The notes under the pieces are model-generated. The model made no database searches. It had not been told where the DNA came from and was given only the letters and a program-made list of their open reading frames with translations. From Micropterix aruncella (taxonomy: Eukaryota > Arthropoda > Insecta > Lepidoptera > Micropterigidae), in the NCBI GenBank assembly GCA_944548615.1, contig OX155960.1:12782103-12846102 (forward strand): 64,000 bases of DNA, read 5' to 3'. This document shows, one piece after another, positions 44,763 through 54,886 of this stretch (the stretch's first letter is position 1; each line of letters begins with the position of its first letter). The position numbers and the translations under genes were made by a program.

Positions 44763-45590
44763 CTAGTTTTCCGCCCTTCTATCGGATGTAAAAGTGCACG
44801 GAGGTTGGCATTTCTTTGCCCCCGGGCCAAATTTCCAATGGTAGTAGCACGCTCGTCCTTCCGTACTCTTGCGTTTTCGTGTGTCGTCTATATTGCTTCG
44901 TTCCGCCAACTGTCTGGTTAATCGCTGTATCTGATTTTTGAGCTTGGTGATAACTTCGTTTTGCCTGGCTATGCTCTGCTCCATCGAGTTGCTTTGCTGC
45001 GCGTATATTTGTGTTGGCCTGCCGGTGATTTTGTCCGCCGTTTTTGCCAGAGTGTGTAGATCCTCCTCCTTGCTGATTGTGAGTATTGCTTTCGTCGAAG
45101 GAGGTAGGTGGCCAAGCCACATCATTTTAAGGGTGGTCTCCGGTATTTTTCCACGATTTAATTCATTCATTCGACGTAGAAGTTGAGATGGTTTGTTGTC
45201 CCCCAACTCCGTCTCGTGCAACAGTTTGTGGAGTTGCTGTTCTTCAGATTCTTCGTATGTGCTAAGGAGACGTTCCTTCAGTGTCTCGTAGAGCCGAGAC
45301 GTTAGTGGATCTAGCACAATATGGCTGACTTCCAACATGGCGGCTTGATCGAGCTGCGCTATTGCCAGGTTGAATTTTTCGATGTCGCTATTCTTCTGTG
45401 CCCCGATCGCCGACTTGAATTGTGCGACCCAAAGTCGGGTCCGTTGGTGCCAAAACGCTGGTATCCGGGCCGCGATGCTGACCGGTGCTACTTCGTTTAC
45501 TCGGTTTTCGGTTGGCGGTGGGTAGGATCCGCCTTGTGCTGTCTTCCTGTCGTCGGCCTCTTGCGGCAGCATGGTGCTGTTATCTTCCAT
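44763..45590 (-). CDS. gypsy gag, intact reading frame
   Basis: 275 codons from ATG at 45590 to a stop. The N-terminal part has an Ala/Ile-rich start, then FWHQRTRLWVAQFKSAI, the capsid-like region shared by many insect gypsy Gags, with repeated Leu-rich helices. Near the C-terminus CYYHWKFGPGAKKCQPPC is a divergent Cys/His knuckle (C-x2-H-x9-C-x3-C), as seen in Gags with the CxYHxxFGxxAxxCxxPC signature. Lysine-rich segment KLKNQIQRLTRQLAE could form a coiled coil. The intact frame may still give a capsid-like protein. Confidence 0.88.
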   Translation of the reverse strand: MEDNSTMLPQEADDRKTAQGGSYPPPTENRVNEVAPVSIAARIPAFWHQRTRLWVAQFKSAIGAQKNSDIEKFNLAIAQLDQAAMLEVSHIVLDPLTSRLYETLKERLLSTYEESEEQQLHKLLHETELGDNKPSQLLRRMNELNRGKIPETTLKMMWLGHLPPSTKAILTISKEEDLHTLAKTADKITGRPTQIYAQQSNSMEQSIARQNEVITKLKNQIQRLTRQLAERSNIDDTRKRKSTEGRACYYHWKFGPGAKKCQPPCTFTSDRRAEN

Positions 45591-45616
45591 CTCTTCCGGT
45601 TGTCTGTGTTCTTGTT

Positions 45617-45630
45617 TGTGGGGTCACCAA
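45617..45630 (-). promoter_or_regulatory. Primer-binding site of the gypsy element
   Basis: Three bases inside the 5' LTR, the minus strand reads TGGTGACCCCACAA, starting with TGG (complement of a tRNA CCA end). A tRNA ending ...GGGGTCACCA would match. The tRNA-like head of the SINE at 47854 ends GGGTCACCA. Confidence 0.7.
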
Positions 45631-45632
45631 TT

Positions 45633-46039
45633 TCGTGGATATTTCTTTCGTAGAGGATTTGTAGTGTGTGCTGCGTCCCGTCGAAATGAAATTCCGCGTA
45701 TTATTTTGGACGAAAAACTGCGTCCATTATTTATTATAACATGCGTGCGTGACGCGATAAAATCGTAGGAAGAATGACTCATGAATCTAGATTCGGTCCA
45801 GTATTTATACCTATACCGTTTGTAGGCCCGCGCGCGCGAGTGCCAGCTGCTTCTCCCCCTCCACTTTACGTTGTGCGCCTTTCGCTCGCCTCGCGGTGTA
45901 CCATGTACCGTCCGTTTCGAAGCGAGTGGCTCAGTGCTATTCGAGTCTTTGTTCCGATTGCACGCCCGTTTCGTCCGCACCTCGCATTGCGTATTTTTCC
46001 GTCGCTCCAGAATATTATGCTTTTCGAATGTTCGCAACA
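45633..46039 (-). repeat. 5' LTR of the gypsy element
   Basis: 407 bp, very close to 43109-43524; missing 9 bp in the CATGCAGCCATGCAGG segment. It contains the promoter and polyadenylation signals of the element in the minus sense (a TATAAATACTGG-like box near 45805). Confidence 0.9.
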
Positions 46040-47853
46040 TATTCTATAGTAATAGCTGTGTTACAGTCAATATAAAACAGTATTAGGAATTTTCTTCAAA
46101 AAAAAATTAATTCAGAAGATTCAATTTCTTTTTTTGCATGTTTCAAATTCAAATTCAAAATTCAAATTCAAAATTTTTTATTTATCTATAATATTACATG
46201 TATTTTTAAAATTCAAAGCCATCCTAACTAGGCCTCGCCTGTAATAAGGTAGGCTTAATATAAAAAAAGGTATAGTGGTTTTCGTAACTAGCTGTAATAC
46301 ATCTTTGTATATTATTATGGTACATTTGAGAAGTTAAAAATAGAATAAGAAAGCGTAATAATATTACATTTAGGTACATACATATAAATATATACATACA
46401 TATATAAATAAATATATACTTTATAGATAAATATTAAAGAATACTATATATTATATACATATATCTCACAAATCGTGCACTATTTTAATATATATGTTAT
46501 TAATGTCTCCGTTTCTTGTCGACCCATAGTCAAAAGTGACTTAGTTAGGTTTTTCTTTACGCCGTGACTATTCCTAGATTTCAATCCTGCAGGAAATGGG
46601 TCAATTTAATCATAATAATAGCCACAATACTATATATATTTATTTTAGCTCGCCTTTTTTTGAGAATGAAGCGTTTTTATTAGTATTATTATTTGTATTT
46701 TCTTAACTATTTATAACTCCATATTTCAATCGATATCTGGACAAAAGTTCAGTGTTCCATCTCAAACAGAACTTTAGCTATAAATTGTTAAAAAAGCTAC
46801 TTACGCGATACCGTATAAGTAGGGCTTTTAATCATTCATAGCTTAAGTTGTGCTTTAGGTAGAACTCCTATTTTTTGCCAGCTAGCTAATAAAGATAGAC
46901 ATTCAAAATAATGGTAAAAAGATTGGGTATTATCGCTATTATTAAGAATAAATTGACCTTTTTTGAAATATACAAGATACTAGTATTTTTTTTATATACT
47001 TTAAAAAACCTATCAATACAGATTAAAAAAAATATATTTTATGGCAATACATCCAATAACTCAAAAGTTATCACAATTTTTACACATGCAGTCCTTAATA
47101 TTTGTTTTTGAAATATCAAATATATATATTTTTTTTAATATGTTCTTTGTAGATGAGTTGAGTACGAGTATATCGCTAACAGTTAGCGAGATATAAGCGA
47201 AAAGCTGAATCGGAGCAATATTTTTCCAAGATGGCGGCTCCAGCGAAACAGATTGAGTGGGCGAGTTATAGTATGTTTAACAGTACACCTCAAAGGAGAT
47301 CTGTGCCATGTTTCGAAACATTATCAGTTATTTCCGTCAAACGTCGTATTTTTACTTTTTGACTGGGCTATACCAGAACCAGCCAAGCTAACCAGCCGCT
47401 ACGGCCTGCATCCAGGCCGTGGCCCTGTTGTATACGATTGACTCGCCACACAAGGCATATCTCACGATAAGGATGGATTGAAAGGGGCTTCTATTATTAG
47501 ACGGAGATTTCTGCATATTTATGCTGTTCAGAAGAGGAAGCCATGAAGAAATACCTAGATAACAAATCGGCAGGTATCTTCTGCACTGTGATTAAACCCT
47601 ATAGGAGTTATAAATCTTTTACCATCGCTATACCAAAAAACCACTTTAAAAACATTTAAGTTCGTCGATGTGACCAGAGCACTAAATTTAGTAATAGGAG
47701 TTATTTCGTAACCCGAGATGCCAACCTAAAAAATTGGATATGTTTTAAATATAGAATGAAATAATCACGATTTGGAATTGTCTATAATGTTAATTATATA
47801 ACGATAAATAAATGAATAAAAGAGATGTAAACAGATGTATACAGATATATACA
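46040..47853. other. Intron sequence; ATTCAAA microsatellite, LINE-UTR-like motif
   Basis: A TTCAAA-type repeat at 46142-46175 is followed by ATCCTAACTAGGCCTCGCC...AATAAGG, resembling 14905-14940 and suggesting a LINE remnant. 46900-47110 is open but low-complexity. 47220-47640 is less AT-rich and holds short frames of unknown origin. No gene recognised. Confidence 0.4.
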
Positions 47854-48140
47854 CGGCCCGGTGGCACAGTGGTTAGGTAGCCTGATATTACATTGTAAGG
47901 TCCCGGGTTCGATTCCCGGCTGGGTCACCATTTCCGTTGGGATCAAATTAACGGAATCGCATTTTCAATTCTGTCGATCGAATGCAATAACAAGACACAC
48001 ACTTACAGACATGTTACACGCACACATACAATGACATATAACCCGTCATAGTAGGGTTGGTTGTAAAAGATTGTCATATGACAATAAACCCGCCCATTGT
48101 GACATGTTCACAATAAAGAGTATAAACAAACAAACAAACA
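47854..48140 (+). mobile_element. tRNA-derived SINE
   Basis: The head GGCCCGGTGGCACAGTGGTT carries a polymerase III A box (TGGCACAGTGG) and, 45 bp on, a B box GGTTCGATTCC, ending GGCTGGGTCACCA. The acceptor arms no longer pair well, so it is not a functional tRNA. A 200-bp body follows and ends with CAATAAAGAG and an (AAAC)n tail at about 48122-48140. A small piece of the same head lies at 52152-52190. Confidence 0.85.
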
Positions 48141-48919
48141 ATACATAGAAACTCATTTATCCTTCTAGAAAAAACATATAAAAAAAATAAGTATTCAAAT
48201 TAATGTAATGGGATATATGTAACCTATTTGGATTAAAAATAGCTGAACGAAAGGCTACAGACAAGCCCATTAATTATTTTCACCATTGTCAATCTCTTAA
48301 GTTGGCCATTGTGGCTGAACTCGGGTAAGCGGCTTGTAGTATTGTCTGTCCCATGTCGTGAAAAGCTCTTAACAAGATTGCCGCTGTCGGGCTCCCTCCC
48401 GCTGTTTATTCGCACAATACCGCGATAAGCTTGCTTCTTTTCCGTCCGTATAGTTGACTGGGTGTCACCGGCAAGCCGAAATGAAAAATTAATCTTTTTT
48501 TATCAAAAGACGGACCAAAGAGAGCGAACAAATGAGATATATTATGTATTATCGTTGACGTCTCAGAGATGGCATACTTATGAGTTTTATATTGGTACTG
48601 CGTACGAATACCTATGAATAGGTAGCAATTACATGTAGTTCATTAGATTCATATATACAGATTTATCTGTTGAATCAACTGAAGTATCAAATACAGGATT
48701 GCACAGGGATACGGGACTTTTTGAAGTAACGTTATTTGCATCAATAAGCACAGGAAACATATATATTTTATTTACGAAAGCGCACGTATACATAATGTCC
48801 TCAAAATCCATAAAAATGCATTTAATTACAAAAACATTCTCTTAGCCTAATATTTCGTAATTAATAAAACAGTTTTCCAAGTTACTTCCTAACTCGGAAA
48901 GAGATTTAGCGCTGTGTTT
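48141..48919. other. Intron sequence, nothing recognised
   Basis: AT-rich with a moderately GC-balanced block near 48300-48470; no ORF or repeat ends supported. Confidence 0.5.
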
Positions 48920-49121
48920 TGTTGGAGCCTCAGTCCAACATACCCACAACAAAAAAGTAATTTCTACAGAATCGAAACCGCAAATTCGCTCGAATATACA
49001 CGAGTCAGCTGCAATTGATTTCCAGCTAAATTCGGCATTTTATGCACAGTCAAACGATGACTAATGTCATTTCTCCTGATCGATACGATTTAACACGCTT
49101 ATTTCTCACCCACTTGGAGTT
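48920..49121 (+). repeat. LTR fragment, family B (5' third)
   Basis: Begins TGTTGGAGCCTCAGTCCAAC and follows the family-B LTR at 15075-15647 (inverted there) for about 200 bp, through ACAACAAAAAAGTAATTTCT and the ATGCACAGTCAA block to CTTATTTCTCACCC. It then diverges. The rest of the LTR is lost or unrecognisable. Confidence 0.75.
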
Positions 49122-49390
49122 ACCAACTATGCGACAGTTCACTCGATCGGCAGAATCGAATTAATGCCATTTATGTTTTCATTTATTCGTGCATTTAATT
49201 TTCCATAACTTTAATTCGTGCAGTATTCTTTGTATGCTCCACGCCCACTCTCTTGCGCAGATGCATTTTGTCGAAAGGAGCGGCGACAGCTTCTCTCGAC
49301 GGAAACCCTAACATCTGCAATGTTATTTGGGTCACGTACCGTTCGATCGCCACCTGGAAGCTTCTTTTTTAGCCTAAGTTATCTATGTTA

Positions 49391-50116
49391 TCTATACTAA
49401 TATTATAAAGGGGTAAAGTTTGTGACGTTGTAGGAAGTACTCTCTGGATCTACTCAACCGATTTTGAAAATTCTTTTACCAATAGAAAGCCACGTTATTT
49501 GTGAGTGTCATAGGCTATATATCAATCCGAATAATGAAAATACTTTTTCGTGGTAGTCGGACTTGCAAAGTAAGTCGGAGAATAAACGGTCGAACGAAAA
49601 CGTTGCTAACTAACGCTGCCTTAACGATGAGAGATATATTATTAAGTTCTAGAGAAAAGTTGTAGAGCTTGATAATGCCTACAAAAAAGTCAGCGACAGC
49701 ATCTGTCAACTTTTATATTTGTCACAAAAAGTAGTATTTTATATAAAAAAAAACATTTAAATCGTTAGGTCATGTTTATTAGTCATATTATCAACAATTA
49801 TGAATTATTATCAAAATAAGTTAATTTATCGTCTAAGACTTTTCCCTTTTACTGCATATAATTTCCCTTTTTCTGCATAAATAGTTAAAGAGATAATACG
49901 CTCACAAATAAGACACTCACAAGAAGACACTCACAAATAACAGTATTATAGTTAAATTGTCATGCAAATACACACATACATATGCAGTAAAAATATAGCC
50001 TTTATTTTGGCAGTCAGGAAATAAATCATAGCACTCAGTACTAACCGAACCACACTCATAATTTCATCACAGGTAAAAAGTTTTACCGCCCCACGAAGTG
50101 GGCACGGGTCAGGTAG
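49391..50116 (+). mobile_element. Non-autonomous Helitron
   Basis: The 5' end TCTATACTAATATTATAAAG continues as the AGGAAGTACTCTCTGGATCT and GGCTATATATC blocks typical of abundant lepidopteran Helitrons. The 3' end has a GC hairpin CCCAC-GAA-GTGGG (50090-50102) and terminates GGGTCAGGTAG, a one-base variant of the CTAG end. It lies between A and T with no target duplication, as expected for rolling-circle elements. No Rep/helicase ORF. Confidence 0.75.
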
Positions 50117-50169
50117 TTATTCATAAATGAGATATAATATCGTTGGGTTTTTTTATTACATTTATTAAT

Positions 50170-51780
50170 AACAATAACACTGGTCAACAAATTTTTTGTC
50201 CCTTTAACAAAAGTAATTAAATGTTATAGGAAATTTCACGCTAATTTCAGATATGTAATTAGTTTTTTTTTCTATTACGTCAGGTTTTTATGGAATTTAT
50301 GGAGTTTTACTAAAATATGTATAAATTCATATTTTTTCGTGTGTTATCATTGATACTTAAAAGTCGGATTCTGAGTTCTCTGTGGAGGTGTCTACTTCTA
50401 CGAAGCCTCACTTGTTGAACCAAAATGACCTAAATGATCTGGTACGTGACCTGAATTTATCAAAACTGCAATCAGAAATGTTGGGTTCGCGCTTGCAGCA
50501 GTGGAATCTTCTCGAAAAAGGTACAAAAATCACGCACTTTAGAAACCGGCATCGTCTCTTGGTTCCATATTATGTCATGGAAGACACTTTATGTTACTGT
50601 CAAGACATTGAAGGTCTGTTCGCAGCTCTTGGCTTGCAACATAACGCAGCAGATTGGCGACTTTTCATAGACTCATCAAAAGTAAGTTTGAAAGCTGTTT
50701 TAATTTACAACGGAAATATTCAACCGTCCATTCCCCTTGGTCATGCTGCAAACATGAAAGAGAACTATGACAACATGAAGCTGCTGTTAACAAAAATAAA
50801 ATACGTAAAATACTAATGGAAAATATGTAGTGATCTAATAAAAGTAATAGGGCTCCTACTAGGAATGCAAACGGGATACACAAATATTGTTGTTTTCTGT
50901 GCGAGTGGGACAGCAGAGACAGGAAAAACCATTATACCAAGAAGGACTGGTCTACTAGAGAGCACCTTATACCTGGCACGAAGAATGTTCACCATGTTCC
51001 CTTAGTAAAATCTGAAGATATCTTACTTCCACCCTTACACATTAAATTGGGTTTGATGAACAATTTTGTAAAAGGCTTGTCTAAGGATGGAAATGGCATG
51101 ACTTACTTAAAGCAAAAGTTTCCTAAGATCAGCGACGCAAAAATTAAAGAAGGATTATCTGTGGGACCACAAATAAGGGAGATCTTGACTGATCGGAATT
51201 TTAAAACAGTGTTGAGACCAGATGAGCTAGCCGCTAGGTCGGCCTTCAAGAATGTTGTCGAGAACTTTCTTGGAAATCATAAAAGTGAAGACTATATCAG
51301 CATTGTATCTGAAATGCTCATGGCCTAAAAAAATATGGGATGTAACGTATCACTAAAAATACACTTTCTTCACTCTCACTTAAAAATTTTTCCCGACAAT
51401 ATGGGAGATGTCAGTGACGAGCACGGCGAACAATTTCACCAGGACATTGCGGCTATGGAGAAGCGATACCAAGGAAAGTGGAGCCCATCTATGCTGGCTG
51501 ACTATTGCTGGACCCTGCAGAGAGACTCTCAAGATACTCACAAGCGCAAATCAGGAGCCAAACAAATTAAATTGAATTAAATTTGAAATTTTGTTAAGTA
51601 AGTACCCGTCATATTGTGACAGAATTATGTAAAAACACTTTTTTAACTAATAAAAAAACCTGACCTGTAAAAAAAAAAATTAGTTTCATTTTGTGTTTAA
51701 GGATAGTAAATACATATACAAAAATTAGCTATGCTTTAGGGACTGCACTTAAAAAAAAAATGTCGACCAGTGTAATTGTT
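50170..51780 (+). mobile_element. 1.6-kb DNA transposon with ACACTGGTC inverted ends
   Basis: Inverted ends AACAATAACACTGGTCAACA (50170) and, on the other strand at 51780, AACAATTACACTGGTCGACA enclose one broken gene (50382-51577). The repeats extend with interruptions for about 35 bp. Target duplication could not be resolved, so the superfamily is open. Part of a second copy surrounds the LINE at 52832-54172. Confidence 0.7.
50382..51577 (+). pseudogene. Transposon gene of unknown function (HFLHSHL/GERFHQD family), broken
   Basis: Three open pieces read in order: 50382-50816 with LGSRLQQWNLL, WRLFIDSSKVSLKAVLIYNG and NMKENYDNMKLLL; an intervening 230 bp in shifting frames with LLGMQ and a CEWD-like Cys motif; 51047-51328 with KFPKISDAKIKEGLSVGPQI and VVENFLGNHK; and 51335-51580 with IHFLHSHLKIFPDN, GEQFHQDIAAMEKRYQGKW and ADYCW. 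Together they match a widespread invertebrate transposon-borne protein of about 400-500 residues that I know only as uncharacterised. At least two frameshifts or stops break it. Confidence 0.75.
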
Positions 51781-52151
51781 TACAATAAACAAGGCATTTT
51801 TTTTACACAATAGACCAATTTATTACCCTTTTTTGTATTTAGAACCGTGTGGACAATTTGACGTATTACCAGCAGTAATTGACAACTACATATAATAAGA
51901 TTCCATTGTGCGTCTTGTCTTGTATTGTCTTGGATTGTCTTGTATTGTCTGCGTATTGTCTTGGAGACGTTCATTTTAAGAAATAGGTCTAGTATATTCT
52001 TATTAAAAACTTAATTTACTATATTAAGGAATTTGACAGAATTTTCTAATCTTTTAAATATTTTTTCCATGTTAGTTTTTCATGATACTTTCATGACTAT
52101 TTTTTTACAGCACATGCATTTTTTTTATTGACTATATGCATGATATATGAT
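51781..52151. other. Intron sequence with TTGTCT repeat
   Basis: Holds an imperfect GTCTTGTATTGTCTTGGATT tandem tract at about 51910-51962; otherwise AT-rich and unassigned. Confidence 0.5.
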
Positions 52152-52830
52152 TCGATTTCCAGCTGGGTAACCATTTTCCGTTGGGAAAAAATTGCAATCT
52201 GCTACTAAATGAAAAGAAAACAAAATGTATAAAATTCTCACTTCCAAATGTAAAGCACATAGGGCCAAATATTATCATAAAAAAATGAGCGCCTAGAACT
52301 GGTCGATTCCAATGTATTCCTTGGTATCACTTTAGATAAAAAGCTACAATGGGGCCCACACATTAAGAAATTGGCCGACCGGCTAAGTTCTGCGGCATTT
52401 GCTGTAAAAAAATCGTCATTTAACAGATATACACACCGCGAGGCTGGTTTACTTCAGCTATTTTCACAGCTTGATGTCGTATGGCATATTGTGAGGGGTA
52501 ATGCTGCTGACGCTGATAAAATAATTATACTACAGAAACGAGCCATCCGCGCTATTTATAAATTGGATGCTAGACAGTCGTTACGCGGAACATTTAAAGA
52601 AATCAATATTTTGACATTTGCATCTCATTACATCTATGAAAACTTAATGTATGTGCATAAAAATAAAGAACTGTTTTTAAAAAAACTCTGATAGGCATGG
52701 TGTCAATACTAGAAATAAAAATAAACTTGCTGACCATAAAAGTCGACTCTCCAAAACCACAAAATCATTCAAAGGGCAATGTATACGCTTCTACAATAAA
52801 GTCCCAGAAAACATGCAAAATTTATCTGTG
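52152..52830 (+). mobile_element. SINE-head fragment followed by a CR1/Jockey-like LINE fragment
   Basis: 52152-52190 matches the end of the tRNA head of the SINE at 47854 (GATTCGATTTCCAGCTGGGT). From about 52290 the sequence encodes an eroded LINE RT: VFLGITLDKKLQWGPHIKKL, then KSSFNRYTHREAGLLQ, DADKIIILQKRAIRAIYKLD and LRGTFKEINILTFASHYI, the thumb of a CR1-type RT. One stop at about 52690 precedes the FYNKVPENM end. It breaks off at the DNA-transposon fragment at 52832. Confidence 0.75.
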
Positions 52831-52899
52831 ATACAATGTTGTCGAGAACTTTCTTGGAAATCATAAAAGTGAAGAAATCATAAAAGTGAATCATAAAAG

Positions 52900-54100
52900 T
52901 GAAGCACGTAATAAGTGGCCGTAGTGATTCAAATGATCTACAAGCCCGCGTAGACTTCCACAAAAAGTTCCTTACTGGAATCAGCCAGAATGGCACTGGT
53001 CTGGGGTATGGCAGTACAACCACGAGCGACGTGGACTTGAAGAAGTCTCTTTTGCGGGGAGATTACGACAGCAAGAGTATGGCTCATGCTATTGGCCTTC
53101 AATGCCAGAATGATTGGACAACAATTGGGGACTTTGCATTCCGCCTCCAATGCACTGGAAGGTAATGCTCTATGACTGGACGCCAGAGATGCTGAAATTT
53201 TATTTGAATGCCTTTCAACATACACTTCCAGACCCCAGTAACCTGGCTCGTTGGAGCTTTGCCGAGGATAGTTCTTGTCCCCTCTGTAGCAATACCCCTT
53301 GCACAGCTAGACACATTCTAGCTGGCTGCAAGGTGGCCTTAGATCAAGGACGGTACACTTACCGCCATGACAAAGTTCTCGCTGTTATTCGCGAGTTAAT
53401 TAGTCTCTCAGTGGCTCGTGCCAACAAGGGTTTGACAGTATCCTCCAAACCCCCAATACAGTTTGTGCGGGATGGCTCTAAAGGCAAAAAACATTTAACT
53501 ACAAAACCTTTCTCAATAATCGAGAAAGCTACAGATTGGATTGTGGAGGTTGATTCGGTCTCTAAGCAGTATAAATTCCCTGAAAGTCTCGGATGCACAG
53601 CCCTCCGTCCAGATATAACTCTTTACTCTCTATCTCGGAAGGTGGCTCTTATTGTAGAATTAACTGTTACATGGGAATCAAATATCCCAAAAGACCACGA
53701 GTACAAATTAAATAAATACCATGATCTTGCAAATGCCGTAACCCGGAACGGCTTCACTGTTCACCTTCACGCGGTGGAAGTTGGCGCTCGTGGCCTGCCA
53801 GCTAAATCTCTATTTCACCTCTTTAAAGATCTTGGCCTTTCCAGAAAAATAATCAACTCTTTCCTAGAAAAATTATCTAAAACTGTGATTTGCGCATCTC
53901 AAATTCTATGGCTTCGAAGGGGCAGTGAATGGGTGGTAAGGTGGACGCTCACATGTGGCAAGACAGCTGTCCTAAACCTACCACAGCCGGTTCGTAAGTC
54001 CGGAATCCACTGCTCACCCCCCAGAAGTGAAAAAAAAATAGTATTATGATGGGCCCGACTCCGGTCGGTGAATTCCATGGCAGCTCCGTTTGTATTTATT
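52900..54100 (+). mobile_element. LINE 3' part with CCHC knuckle and restriction-like endonuclease (R2/NeSL-type)
   Basis: 5'-truncated. A frame at 52899-53165 gives ARVDFHKKFLTGISQNGTGL, then it shifts to 53114-54049. The 3' UTR is short (TATGATGGGCCCGACTCCGG) without a clear poly(A). RT is missing. Elements with a C-terminal PD-(D/E)xK endonuclease are often site-specific. Confidence 0.8.
53114..54049 (+). CDS. C-terminal ORF of R2/NeSL-type LINE: zinc knuckle and PD-(D/E)xK endonuclease
   Basis: 311 codons, open. In order: LNAFQHTLPDPSNLARW; a CPLCSNTPCTARHILAGC knuckle (C-x2-C-x8-H-x4-C); QGRYTYRHDKVLAVIRE; then RPDITLYSLSRKVALIVELT, where RPD and ELTVTWE supply the acidic and catalytic core of a restriction-like endonuclease; VEVGARGLPAKS; and a Trp-rich end (QILWLRRGSEW). 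This domain order matches the C-terminus of LINEs related to R2/NeSL/Hero. The frame starts within a frameshifted upstream part, so the Met at 53114 is not a natural start. Confidence 0.85.
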   Translation: MDNNWGLCIPPPMHWKVMLYDWTPEMLKFYLNAFQHTLPDPSNLARWSFAEDSSCPLCSNTPCTARHILAGCKVALDQGRYTYRHDKVLAVIRELISLSVARANKGLTVSSKPPIQFVRDGSKGKKHLTTKPFSIIEKATDWIVEVDSVSKQYKFPESLGCTALRPDITLYSLSRKVALIVELTVTWESNIPKDHEYKLNKYHDLANAVTRNGFTVHLHAVEVGARGLPAKSLFHLFKDLGLSRKIINSFLEKLSKTVICASQILWLRRGSEWVVRWTLTCGKTAVLNLPQPVRKSGIHCSPPRSEKKIVL

Positions 54101-54172
54101 TATTGTATCTGAAATGCTCATGGCCTAAAAAAATATGGGATGTAACATATCACTAAAAATACATTTGTAGTA

Positions 54173-54551
54173 TAAGTCATTTATTAAGAAGAAACTGTAC
54201 TCAAAGGGTTACTATGAAATTAATGATTATCTAGACGACAAAGATTCTTGGAAATAAAATGGTTACCTCGATGATTAATATCACGTCATATGTCACAATA
54301 ATTTGTTATAATAGTAGGTGGCGAACACAATAGATCAGAAATGGTCGCAGTGTTACAAGGCTCATATAGACCTTAGAAAAGCCCCACTCAATAAATAAAT
54401 TAAAAAAAAATGTGTTTGACTTAGAAAATAATATTACTGCGCGCTCCGTGAGCAAGCCGCCAATATTCGTCTTTACGTAGTCAACGGTGTTCTGATGTGT
54501 AACCCAATTTGGTCGTTGCGTAGCCGAAGGGAGTAGGTGAGAAATTCTTAC
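54173..54551. other. Intron sequence, nothing recognised
   Basis: AT-rich; the right edge is the donor of the Rim exon. Confidence 0.6.
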
Positions 54552-54796
54552 TTCGTTGACTTTTGTCGGTGGGGTCCCTCCGCAGCACGATCCGCCTCCG
54601 CGCGCTGCTGTCGACGTCGTGGATGACGATCTTGATCGCCTCGCCGTCGACGGAGAGTTGCCGCGCCGCCCGCGCCGACGCCTCCGCCGCCAACGCCGCC
54701 GCCGCAGACATCGCCGCGCCGTCGTCGCCGTCCGACGTGCGCGGTCCCACCATACGCGACAGACCGCCGCCGCGTTGAAGCGCCGATATGTCAGGG
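54552..54796 (-). CDS. Rim: Rim exon: pre-PDZ linker and first PDZ strand
   Basis: 245 bp, phase 2 in (acceptor TTTGTGCAG/CCCTG), phase 1 out (donor CGAA/GTAAGA). About 81 residues: PDISALQRGGGLSRM, an Ala/Asp-rich stretch (SAAAALAAEASARAA), then KIVIHDVDSSARRRIVLRRD and PTDKSQR. The exon-exon junction gives MRRRGSQLPDISAL, a recognisable RIM segment, and the end supplies PDZ strand 1. The exon is strongly GC-rich compared with its introns. Confidence 0.9.
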
Positions 54797-54886
54797 CTGC
54801 ACAAACATTAACTTACATTATACTAGGTTTACACGGGCTTAGTATTTGACGCCTAGTACTTGTCAATTAGTAGTACTTGACAACTA

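Larger units (their letters stand above)
43109..46039 (-). mobile_element. Ty3/gypsy LTR retrotransposon, internally deleted, both LTRs present
   Basis: Two near-identical LTRs (43109-43524 and 45633-46039) bracket 2.1 kb of internal sequence. In minus-strand order: 5' LTR, primer-binding site, gag, protease, reverse transcriptase, a polypurine tract and 3' LTR. RNase H and integrase are gone, which is about half of a normal pol. The LTRs differ mainly by a 9-bp indel and scattered substitutions, so insertion is recent on the scale of the neighbouring elements. Exact flanking duplication was not certain (ATTTC versus TATTC). Confidence 0.92.
52832..54172 (+). mobile_element. Fragment of a second DNA transposon copy, split by a restriction-like-endonuclease LINE
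   Basis: 52835-52877 (ATGTTGTCGAGAACTTTCTT...) and 54103-54168 (TGTATCTGAAATGCTCATGG...) are nearly identical to 51252-51292 and 51304-51365 of the first copy. Between them sits the LINE, so only about 14 bp of the target is unaccounted for. At the 5' junction the target motif ATCATAAAAGTGAA is present three times. Confidence 0.8.

Noticed and set aside
47854..47930. Possible functional tRNA gene
   Set aside because: A and B boxes are present, but the acceptor stem does not pair properly and the sequence runs on into a SINE body with an (AAAC)n tail.
53114..54049. 311-codon ORF as a host gene
   Set aside because: The knuckle plus RPD...ELTVTWE endonuclease and a second inverted copy 1 kb away identify it as LINE coding sequence.
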